Assembly: GCA_026785745.1 (NCBI GenBank) | Contig: JAJAZO010000308.1 | Location: 1 to 5,061, forward strand | From: Chitinophagaceae bacterium | GTDB lineage: Bacteria > Bacteroidota > Bacteroidia > Chitinophagales > Chitinophagaceae | DNA: 5,061 nucleotides | Reading direction: 5' to 3' | Part shown: positions 1-5,028 of the stretch, piece by piece | How positions within the stretch are numbered: the first letter of the stretch is position 1 | Layout: each line of letters opens with the position of its first letter | The notes under the pieces: generated by a model | Told to the model about the DNA's origin: nothing | Database searches by the model: none | The model's input: only the letters and a program-made list of their open reading frames with translations | Translations under genes and position numbers: made by a program

Positions 1-448
1 CTGTAGCACTCAGTTCGCTGGAACTGCCGGATTGCTGAATAAGCTTTACGGCTTGTTTCAGTTGGTGCATATTTTGCACTACCTGCTGCAATCTTTTTTC
101 GTTCAGGGTGTAGCCTTTTACCAAGTGGTCTTTTAACCGCTGGGTGGCCCATTGGCGGAATTGGGTTCCACGTTTGGATTTGATACGGAAGCCGACGGAG
201 ATGATTACATCAAGGCTGTACACTGCTACCGGTTTATCTGATTTTGGAATGTGCATTTTTTGCACATTGCTTTTTTTGTCAAGCTCTTCTTCCTTAAAAA
301 CATTATTTATATGCTTAGTTACCACAGTTCTGTCTCTCCCAAAAAGCCGGGTCATTTGCTCTTGGTTAAGCCATACGGTATCTTCCTCAAACTTTACTTC
401 AATCTCGGTTTGCTTATCCTTTGTCTGGTATATCTCTATCTGGTTCAT
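1..448 (-). CDS. RhuM-family protein, N-terminal part (truncated by the window edge; possibly a RhuM-Fic fusion)
   Basis: The first 149 codons are visible, starting from an ATG at 448 and still open at base 1. The protein begins MNQIEIYQTKDKQTEIEVKF. Seen directly: a segment WLNQEQMTRLFGRDRTVVTKHI (residues 26-47, broken here as WLNQEQMTRLF and GRDRTVVTKHI) that looks like a helix-turn-helix, and the strongly conserved family block at about residues 78-120, including YSLDVIISVGFRIKSKRG and TQFRQWATQRLKDHLVKG. From family knowledge, this block marks the virulence-RhuM family (named after a Salmonella pathogenicity-island gene; molecular role unclear), and some members carry a C-terminal Fic/Doc domain. 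The helical linker and the ELSAT sequence at the cut end resemble those fusions, but no Fic motif is visible, so this is inference. The gene starts 94 bp beyond the amidohydrolase stop. The leader has no Shine-Dalgarno sequence and contains an inverted repeat. The family call is firm; the full architecture is not. Confidence 0.88.
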   Translation of the reverse strand, partial: MNQIEIYQTKDKQTEIEVKFEEDTVWLNQEQMTRLFGRDRTVVTKHINNVFKEEELDKKSNVQKMHIPKSDKPVAVYSLDVIISVGFRIKSKRGTQFRQWATQRLKDHLVKGYTLNEKRLQQVVQNMHQLKQAVKLIQQSGSSSELSAT

Positions 449-467
449 ATTTAAAATTACTAAACGG

Positions 468-482
468 CCTTGGAAAACAAGG
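468..482. repeat. Small perfect hairpin, CCTTG-GAAAA-CAAGG
   Basis: Five-base arms CCTTG and CAAGG enclose the five-base loop GAAAA. The element lies 19 bp upstream of the RhuM start codon, in the probable 5' untranslated region, and directly abuts the larger inverted repeat at 483-509. It is too short and lacks a following T-run on the minus strand, so I do not call it a terminator. It could be chance. Confidence 0.4.
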
Positions 483-509
483 TAGTTGGTACCAAAATGT
501 AACCAACTA
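483..509. promoter_or_regulatory. Inverted repeat upstream of the RhuM gene, candidate operator
   Basis: TAGTTGGT (483-490) and ACCAACTA (502-509) are perfect 8-bp inverted arms around an 11-bp spacer. Read on the minus strand, the spacer and its border contain TACATTTTG, which resembles the Bacteroidota -7 element TAnnTTTG with one extra T. A repeat flanking a possible -7 box, 35 bp or more upstream of the RhuM ATG at 448, would suit an autoregulatory operator. No convincing -33 TTTG lies at the normal spacing (TTTTG is only about 14 bp upstream). The repeat is seen; the operator and promoter roles are inferred. It could instead act as a weak intergenic stem-loop behind the amidohydrolase. 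Confidence 0.4.
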
Positions 510-542
510 AAACCACAAAACCTACCCCGCCTTACATCATTC

Positions 543-1820
543 TCATTTCACCACCACTTTCCCATTCTTCATCACAAACGTAATTTTTTCCAATTGAGTA
601 ATATCCATCAACGGGTCACCATCTACGGCCACGATATCTGCAAAAGCACCCTTGCTTATTTCACCAATCTGTCCTGTTTTATTTAATAACGCTGCGGCAA
701 CGGTGGTGGCAGATTTAATCGCCTGCATCGGCGTCATTCCCCATTGCACATAAAAAGAAAATTCTTTTGCCTGTAATACCGTATGCCAGTCAAACCCACC
801 GGCATCTGTACCAAAAGCAATCTTCACTCCTTTCTGCAATGCCTTTTTAAAAACGGCCGGTAATATTTTCAGCATTTGCAAATTCCCCGGGCTGCCGGCT
901 TTGGCTCTTCCTTCGGCTACATAATCAAGCACCGTAGCAGTAGGACACCAATATGCATTTTTCTTTATCATCAGGTCCATACATTCTTCATTCATCGCAA
1001 AACCATGTTCAATCGTTCTGGCACCGGCATTCAACGAATAAATAATTCCATCCGGCGTAACCGCATGTGCTGCTAAAAATTTTCCGGAGCGGATTGTTTC
1101 ATCAGCAATCGCTTCTATTTCTTCTTTGGTAAAATTGGGGCGGCTTTTAAAACTGCCATCGGGCAACTGATAGTAACCACGGTCGGCATAAATTTTTATC
1201 CAATCGGCACCATAGCTTAGTTGTTCTCTTACAGCTCTTCTGCCTTCATCAGCACCGGTTATTTCCTGTATGCCTTTTGGCATGTGCAGCTCCCAACTGT
1301 ATTCAGTATTACTTAATGGATAATGACCTGTTGTATTAATAGCTCTGGTAGCAACAAACATTCTGGGCCCCGGTATCACCCCGTTGTTGATAGCTTTTTT
1401 CAAATCCACATCGGCATACATGGCGCCTTCGGTTTCCAGGTCACGGATGGTAGTAAAGCCATGCTGCAAGGCAATATTACAAGCCACACTTGCCCGCAGG
1501 GTACGATAGGGAATACTTTCTTTCAGCAGTTGCGGGTCATATTCTTCGGCAGTTATATCTCCCTGCAGCAGCACATGGGTATGGCAATCTATTAATCCCG
1601 GTAATACGGTTTTGGTACTCAGGTCAATTACCGTGGCATTGCGGGGTATGGCACTTATGTCTATTATATCTTTTATAGTATTGCCCTCTACCAGTATGGC
1701 TTTATTGAGAAGCGGCTGTTCGCTTTTGCCATCTATCAGTTTACCGCATTTAATAAAAGTGGTTTGTGCAACGGCAATACTGCTTATGCTGATGAGTACA
1801 GCGAAGAATAAAAAACGCAT
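543..1820 (-). CDS. Exported metal-dependent amidohydrolase (imidazolonepropionase/Xaa-Pro dipeptidase-like)
   Basis: This 425-residue protein is a complete member of the amidohydrolase superfamily, whose TIM-barrel enzymes hydrolyse amide bonds with a mono- or binuclear metal centre. A Sec signal peptide is visible: MRF, a hydrophobic core, then a likely type I cleavage after A18 (AVA-Q). There is no lipobox, so the mature enzyme should be soluble in the periplasm. All metal ligands are present: HTH at H80/H82 in LPGLIDCHTHV, K209 in DWIKIYADRG (position of the carboxylated lysine in this branch), H252 in AAHAVT, H272 in TIEHG and D339 in FGTDAGG. The C-terminal GAFADIVAVDGDPL (391-404) is the usual return to the small beta-sandwich domain. 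Family relatives include Xaa-Pro, Xaa-Arg and Xaa-Lys dipeptidases, so a peptide-scavenging role is plausible, but substrate cannot be read from motifs. The ATG at 1820 is supported by the signal peptide beginning there. There is no Shine-Dalgarno sequence. Its link to the flanking Fic genes is unclear. Confidence 0.93.
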   Translation of the reverse strand: MRFLFFAVLISISSIAVAQTTFIKCGKLIDGKSEQPLLNKAILVEGNTIKDIIDISAIPRNATVIDLSTKTVLPGLIDCHTHVLLQGDITAEEYDPQLLKESIPYRTLRASVACNIALQHGFTTIRDLETEGAMYADVDLKKAINNGVIPGPRMFVATRAINTTGHYPLSNTEYSWELHMPKGIQEITGADEGRRAVREQLSYGADWIKIYADRGYYQLPDGSFKSRPNFTKEEIEAIADETIRSGKFLAAHAVTPDGIIYSLNAGARTIEHGFAMNEECMDLMIKKNAYWCPTATVLDYVAEGRAKAGSPGNLQMLKILPAVFKKALQKGVKIAFGTDAGGFDWHTVLQAKEFSFYVQWGMTPMQAIKSATTVAAALLNKTGQIGEISKGAFADIVAVDGDPLMDITQLEKITFVMKNGKVVVK

Positions 1821-1853
1821 AATAATAATTTTAGTGAGAAAGGTAGGATAAAA
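1793..1853 (-). repeat. Duplicated leader, intact copy (promoter region plus first codons of the amidohydrolase)
   Basis: This 61-bp segment matches 3111-3169 in the same orientation. The shared sequence includes TGAGTACAG, GAAGAA, the start-codon triplet CAT and GATAAAA (plus-strand reading). The 33 bp upstream of the start codon align without gaps with 27 identities. Here the copy is functional: it holds the amidohydrolase ATG (1818-1820) and its first nine codons. Confidence 0.75.
1838..1845 (-). promoter_or_regulatory. Possible -7 promoter element of the amidohydrolase
   Basis: The minus strand reads TACCTTTC, seven of eight positions of the Bacteroidota -7 consensus TAnnTTTG, about 18 bp upstream of the ATG. 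The decayed copy of this leader has TACCTTTT at the matching place (3154-3161), so the box sits in the conserved part of the repeat. No TTTG was found at -33 for this gene. Weak call. Confidence 0.25.
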
Positions 1854-1932
1854 TATTCTTTGGAGGCCGGTGTACGATTAGTCATTTTCAGCAGACGAGC
1901 CGGATAATTTGGCAATTGGTACCCGTGCAGCA

Positions 1933-2997
1933 CTATGCCCCTGCTGCCAGTAAATTAAAAAGCGGTTTATTGATATAGAAATTTTCTCTCCCCACTTTTT
2001 GTTTGGCTAACAGCCCATTTTTTACAAGAGCTTCAAGATAGCGAATGGCTGTATTACGTCCTATATCTAAATCATGTTGTAAATATTCAATTTTTGTATA
2101 GGGATATTTAAAAAGATTATTCAGCAAATCCTGACTATAAATTTTGGGAAGTTGTGTACGGATGTTTTGTTTATACTCCTGCATCAGTTTTTTTATTCCA
2201 TTGATTAATAAAATACTTTCATTAGCAGTTTGCTCCGTACCATCCAGCATATACAAAATCCACTCTTCCCACACATTCGTTTCTCTTACCTGTTGCAGCA
2301 GGCGATAATAATCATCCTTATGTTTTATAATGTAGCGGCTAAGATAAAGTACCGGTAAATCAAGCAGTTTTTTTTGTATCAGGTATAAAATATTAATGAT
2401 ACGTCCTGTTCTTCCATTGCCGTCATAAAAAGGATGAATACTTTCAAACTGGTGGTGAATAACAGCCATCTTAACAAGAGGGTCTGCATTCATCTGTGTA
2501 TCATCATTAATAAATGTTTCCAGGTTATTCATTAAGGATATAATAGTTTCATTATCCTTCGGCGGGGTGTAAATTACTTCGCCTGTTTTATCGTTGAGCA
2601 GTTTGGTGCCGGGCAATTTTCTGAACCCGGCTTTATTACCTTCTACCAGTTCCTGTACCTGCAGAATAAGGTTATTGGTAAGCAGGCCATTTTTTTTTAC
2701 CAGTTCATATCCTGTTTTTAATGCTTTGGCATACAGGTGTACTTCTTTAGCGGCCGCTGTAGTAAACTGTTCATTAAACAGGTTGCTTTGATATACTTCG
2801 GCAAAAGTGCTGATGATATTTTCTATAGCAGCACTTTCTCTTGCTTCCCGCAGGGTAAGTGCTTCAATAAGAATATTTTGATTGGGAATACTGGTTACCA
2901 CACCCTTTAACTCGGCCAGAGCTTTATGCGCCAGTGCCACTTTGCGCAGCACTTCTTTAGATTCCACATCATATTGCGGCGGCAATAAAGACAGCAT
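1933..2997 (-). CDS. Class II Fic protein (Fic_N, Fic, winged helix), probable protein AMP-transferase
   Basis: This 354-residue protein has the Fic_N-Fic-HTH layout of well-studied Fic enzymes such as that of Shewanella oneidensis, and is close to their usual length. Seen directly: an N-terminal helical domain with the inhibitory motif SAAIEN (S55-E59-N60), matching (S/T)xxxE(G/N); a beta-hairpin flap around VIYTPP (141-146); the catalytic loop HPFYDGNGRTGR (188-199) with general base H188 and phosphate-binding GNGR; and a C-terminal winged-helix-like region (about 300-343) containing YLQHDLDIGRNTAIRYLEAL. Family knowledge: such enzymes move AMP from ATP to Ser/Thr/Tyr of target proteins or themselves, and the inhibitory glutamate blocks productive ATP binding until it moves. 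The protein should be cytosolic, with no signal peptide. No antitoxin gene is adjacent, as expected when inhibition is built in. The target is unknown. The gene is flanked by two copies of a duplicated leader, and its upstream region carries four phased half-sites, suggesting autoregulation through the winged helix. The ATG at 2997 is the only start that includes the N-terminal helix. Confidence 0.93.
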   Translation of the reverse strand: MLSLLPPQYDVESKEVLRKVALAHKALAELKGVVTSIPNQNILIEALTLREARESAAIENIISTFAEVYQSNLFNEQFTTAAAKEVHLYAKALKTGYELVKKNGLLTNNLILQVQELVEGNKAGFRKLPGTKLLNDKTGEVIYTPPKDNETIISLMNNLETFINDDTQMNADPLVKMAVIHHQFESIHPFYDGNGRTGRIINILYLIQKKLLDLPVLYLSRYIIKHKDDYYRLLQQVRETNVWEEWILYMLDGTEQTANESILLINGIKKLMQEYKQNIRTQLPKIYSQDLLNNLFKYPYTKIEYLQHDLDIGRNTAIRYLEALVKNGLLAKQKVGRENFYINKPLFNLLAAGA

Positions 2998-3031
2998 CAG
3001 GGATAATTTTTAGATTGTTTGGAGCTAATAT

Positions 3032-3097
3032 AACCCAATTATGCCAATTTTTGGGTTGTGTTTTTCTGATATAACCCATTTTATCTGTTTTTGGGTT
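3032..3097. promoter_or_regulatory. Four alternating AACCCA/TGGGTT half-sites upstream of the 1933-2997 Fic gene, candidate operator
   Basis: AACCCA lies at 3032-3037 and 3073-3078; its reverse complement TGGGTT lies at 3052-3057 and 3092-3097. Starts are spaced 20, 21 and 19 bp, close to two helical turns, so all four half-sites face the same side of the DNA. The flanks are repeated too: ATATAACCCA occurs twice with a period of 41, and the 15-mer TTTTTGGGTTGTGTT twice with a period of 40, which makes this a tandem duplication of one dyad. The nearest half-site is 35 bp upstream of the Fic start codon. The repeats are seen; the operator role and the winged-helix Fic protein as the binder are inferred. 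Confidence 0.6.
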
Positions 3098-3100
3098 GTG

Positions 3101-3169
3101 TTATGTTGCCTGAGTACAGAGAAGAAGAAAACACATAGTAATAGTTTAAGTAAAAAAGGTACGATAAAA
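3101..3169 (-). pseudogene. Decayed second copy of the amidohydrolase leader and first codons
   Basis: The core 3111-3169 aligns with 1793-1853, and similarity continues weakly to about 3100. It retains an ATG at 3136 in the position equivalent to the amidohydrolase start, but a 2-bp deletion after the third codon shifts the frame. The reading frame is only MCFLLLCTQAT followed by TAA at 3101-3103. In the intact copy the equivalent DNA encodes MRFLFFAVL of the signal peptide. Nothing amidohydrolase-like follows, so this is a promoter-plus-start relic and not a gene. It lies 53 bp past the stop of the 3221-4327 Fic gene. Confidence 0.65.
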
Positions 3170-3220
3170 ATTATCAGTGTGCTGTCAATTAATTTTATAA
3201 AACGGATAAGGGAAACGGTT

Positions 3221-4327
3221 TTATGTCTTTAACAGATAACCGGTGCTTCTTCCGCCGCCCACATCATTTACCAATACTTTTTTATTCAGTAAATTATTTA
3301 TATCTCTGAGAGCAGTATCATGTGAGCATTTTGCAATCTTAGCCCACCTGGAAGAAGTAAGCTTACCCTCAAAGCCATCTAATAATTTATTTAACAGCAG
3401 AACCTGCCGCATATTAAAAGTGATTGCTGAATACTGTTTCCAGAAGCCTGCTTTTTTAAATATAACCGATAGCTGTTCTTCTGATGTATGTATTGCTCTG
3501 CTGATACACCGGAGAAACCATTCCAGCCAGTCTGTTATATCCATACTGCCCTGCTGAGTTTGTTCTAAGATATCATAATAGGCATTTCTTTCTTTTCGTA
3601 TTTGTGCACTCATGCTGTAAAACCGTTGTGTTGTTCCGTCTGCACGGGTTAGCTGCATATCGGTAATGGCTCTTGCTATACGGCCATTACCATCATCAAA
3701 CGGGTGAATGGTTACAAGCCATACATGTGCAACAGCGGCTTTTAGTACAGGGTCAATATTATCTGCTGTGTTAAACCAGTAGAGAAACTTATTCATTTCA
3801 TCGGGCAGTAATTCAGCCGCCGGAGCCTGGTAGTGTATTTTTTCTTTTCCTGCTGCACCGGATACTACCTGCATCGGGTCATGGGGTGGATTATCCCGCC
3901 AGGCCCCCACCACTATTTTGTGCATACCGCTTCTGCCGGATGGAAACATGGAGGCATGCCAGCTATATAAACGTTCTGCAGTAAGCGGTGTATTAAATTG
4001 CTGAGTTGCATCCAGCATCATTTCCACCATCCCTTCCACATTGCGGTCGGCAGGTATCAGCCCTGCTATGTTCATACCAAGACGGCGGGCAATGGAAGAA
4101 CGAACCTGTTCTGCATCCAGCAATTCGCCTTCTATTTCGCCGGATTTTAATACATCTAAAGTAAGTGTTTGCAGGGTGGCTTCCGATTGCAGGGCAAAGC
4201 CGAGATGCTGCATATTGCCGAGCAGTTTTCCCTGCTGATGCCTTACTTCACTCAGTAAGAGATTTAGATTGTCGGCATTCCATTTAAAAGAAGGCCAGCC
4301 GGGTAATTGATGTATGTAAACGGCCAT
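3221..4327 (-). CDS. Class II Fic protein with DUF4172 N-terminal domain and C-terminal winged helix
   Basis: This 368-residue protein starts at the ATG at 4327. Its opening MAVYIHQLPGWPSF is the typical start of the DUF4172 domain found on Fic proteins. A TTG three codons upstream (4336) is also in frame but lies inside a palindrome and is rejected. Seen directly: the inhibitory motif SGEIEG (S62-E66-G67), matching (S/T)xxxE(G/N); the catalytic loop HPFDDGNGRIAR (208-219) with general base H208; and a C-terminal winged-helix-like region (about 323-366), with SSRWAKIAKCSHDTALRDIN followed by a glycine-rich wing GGGRSTGYLL. From the family, it should transfer AMP to hydroxyl side chains of protein targets while held off by its own inhibitory helix. 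It should be cytosolic; the target is unknown. It shares only the Fic core with its downstream neighbour, so it is a different subfamily. Two palindromes and a half-site precede it, and the nearer palindrome overlaps the start codon, suggesting tight self-control. The stop codon is followed by 223 bp before the next Fic gene. Confidence 0.93.
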   Translation of the reverse strand: MAVYIHQLPGWPSFKWNADNLNLLLSEVRHQQGKLLGNMQHLGFALQSEATLQTLTLDVLKSGEIEGELLDAEQVRSSIARRLGMNIAGLIPADRNVEGMVEMMLDATQQFNTPLTAERLYSWHASMFPSGRSGMHKIVVGAWRDNPPHDPMQVVSGAAGKEKIHYQAPAAELLPDEMNKFLYWFNTADNIDPVLKAAVAHVWLVTIHPFDDGNGRIARAITDMQLTRADGTTQRFYSMSAQIRKERNAYYDILEQTQQGSMDITDWLEWFLRCISRAIHTSEEQLSVIFKKAGFWKQYSAITFNMRQVLLLNKLLDGFEGKLTSSRWAKIAKCSHDTALRDINNLLNKKVLVNDVGGGRSTGYLLKT

Positions 4328-4350
4328 TCTACGCAAATTATGCGTTGAAT
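4326..4350. promoter_or_regulatory. 25-bp palindrome, start-proximal copy, candidate operator overlapping the Fic start codon
   Basis: Left arm ATTCTACGCA and right arm TGCGTTGAAT surround the centre AATTA. Ten of the twelve symmetric base pairs match around the central T (4338). It is identical to the copy at 4379-4403 except for one base (A at 4336 versus T at 4389). Its last two bases on the coding strand are the A and T of the ATG of the DUF4172-Fic gene, so a bound protein would block initiation of transcription or early elongation, and the RNA version could fold over the start codon. Confidence 0.75.
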
Positions 4351-4378
4351 GCAGACATTATTCACCGCACTTTCAATT

Positions 4379-4403
4379 ATTCTACGCATATTATGCGTTG
4401 AAT
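4379..4403. promoter_or_regulatory. 25-bp palindrome, distal copy, candidate operator
   Basis: Arms ATTCTACGCA and TGCGTTGAAT surround the centre TATTA. Eleven of twelve symmetric pairs match around a central T; only the fifth position (T opposite T) breaks symmetry, and it does so in both copies. The start-to-start distance to the proximal copy is 53 bp, about five helical turns. This regularity indicates a dimeric DNA-binding protein; the winged-helix tail of the adjacent Fic protein is the obvious but unproven candidate. Confidence 0.75.
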
Positions 4404-4414
4404 AGCAGGTTTAA

Positions 4415-4425
4415 TCTACGCAAAT
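4415..4425. promoter_or_regulatory. Third, half-site copy of the Fic operator motif
   Basis: TCTACGCAAAT is an exact 11-base match to the left arm of the start-proximal palindrome (4328-4338). No matching right arm follows; the next bases are AGGTTTTG. It lies 34 bp beyond the equivalent point of the distal palindrome and may be a weak accessory site or a decayed third copy. Confidence 0.5.
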
Positions 4426-4563
4426 AGGTTTTGAAGTTGGGAGTGGTGGCAACCCGGTTTTTCGATGGAACATTTTAAAAAGTATACCCTTTATATTACC
4501 GGAATTATAAAACACAATAGAAGTTATAGAAGAAACGGAGATTACCATTTTATCCTTAATAAT

Positions 4564-4824
4564 TTAATGCTCTTTGATAAAAGTTCCATTGGCATCAAAT
4601 TCTGCTTCAACTTCTTCCCCGTTTACTTTAAACTTTGCTTCATATATTTTTTTATTATTCTTCTTTTCAACTATCCAGCCGGCATCTGTAGCCCCGGGGT
4701 ACTTTGTATTAAAAGCATCCACAGCAGGTTGTGGCACATCTCCTGCAGCAATTTTTTTGTCGCCGCCGCAAGATGAAAGGATGCTCCCGATAAAGAAAGC
4801 GGCATAAAACATAATTTTTTTCAT
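4564..4824 (-). CDS. Small PepSY-like-domain lipoprotein
   Basis: This 86-residue protein starts at the ATG at 4824, chosen because MKKIMFYAAFFIGSILSSC from there is a complete lipoprotein signal: two lysines, a hydrophobic core, and a lipobox LSSC with the acylated cysteine at C19. An upstream ATG at 4869 would add 15 residues ahead of this signal and is rejected. The mature part, about 67 residues, begins CGGDKK and has the pattern VPQPAVDAFNTKYPGA, then a central W, then a charged strand pair (KKIYEAKFKVNGEEVEAEF) and DANGTFI. This pattern fits the PepSY-like proteins common in Bacteroidota, small alpha/beta folds of unknown function that may bind or inhibit other periplasmic proteins. It should sit on the periplasmic side of a membrane; the acidic surface-export tag known from some members of the phylum is not evident after C19. 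The A-rich leader ATTAAAATAACCAAC lacks a Shine-Dalgarno sequence. It ends 236 bp before the DUF4172-Fic start, so co-transcription is uncertain. Confidence 0.82.
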   Translation of the reverse strand: MKKIMFYAAFFIGSILSSCGGDKKIAAGDVPQPAVDAFNTKYPGATDAGWIVEKKNNKKIYEAKFKVNGEEVEAEFDANGTFIKEH

Positions 4825-4983
4825 GTTGGTTATTTTAATGGTGAGTAGATCTGTTTTACAAGCTATCAACTTTTATACCAATATCTGTCTTTCTTAAAGT
4901 TGAAGGAGAAGTAGAAGAGTTTAGTGCAATTGAGTGATTGAAATATTTTTTGGTAGCCAGCTGTGGTTTTTTATGGCATCGTC

Positions 4984-5028
4984 TGTGCAGTCTACCCTGA
5001 GGTAACGAAGGGTCGCACACTTCAGGGT
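4984..5028. repeat. REP-like palindromic element with two competing hairpins
   Basis: One fold pairs ACCCTGAGGT (4994-5003) with ACTTCAGGGT (5019-5028), nine Watson-Crick pairs plus one G-T. A competing nested fold pairs TGTGC (4984-4988) with GCACA (5015-5019) and ACCCT (4994-4998) with AGGGT (5009-5013). The element is GC-richer than the A/T-rich sequence to its left. It resembles the short extragenic palindromes (CCCTGAG...CGAAGGG type) dispersed in Bacteroidota genomes. No T-run follows on either strand, so a standard intrinsic terminator is not supported. Confidence 0.45.

Noticed and set aside
144..485. Plus-strand open frame of 113 codons
   Set aside because: It is antisense to the RhuM gene, whose conserved block is unmistakable on the minus strand; the plus-strand product is low-complexity Ser/Phe/Leu-rich.
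3197..3224. ATAAAAC/GTTTTAT inverted repeat at the stop codon of the DUF4172-Fic gene, as a terminator
   Set aside because: The 7-bp stem has a single G-C pair and no T-run follows on the minus strand, so it would be too weak.
3041..3232. Plus-strand open frame of 63 codons in the intergenic region
   Set aside because: It runs through the half-site repeats and the decayed leader, has no family features and no credible start context, and the region is explained by regulatory repeats.
4328..4336. Upstream TTG start (4336) giving the DUF4172-Fic protein three extra residues, MRR
   Set aside because: The TTG lies inside the operator-like palindrome, while the ATG at 4327 gives exactly the usual DUF4172 opening MAVYIHQLPGW.
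4474..4500. GTATAC-centred symmetry (AAAAAGTATACCCTTT) as a terminator or operator for the lipoprotein gene
   Set aside because: Only AAA and GTATAC match across the centre; the arms are interrupted and there is no second copy.
4825..4869. Longer start for the PepSY-like lipoprotein at 4869
   Set aside because: It would place 15 polar residues before the MKK start of a complete lipoprotein signal peptide, which would spoil the signal.
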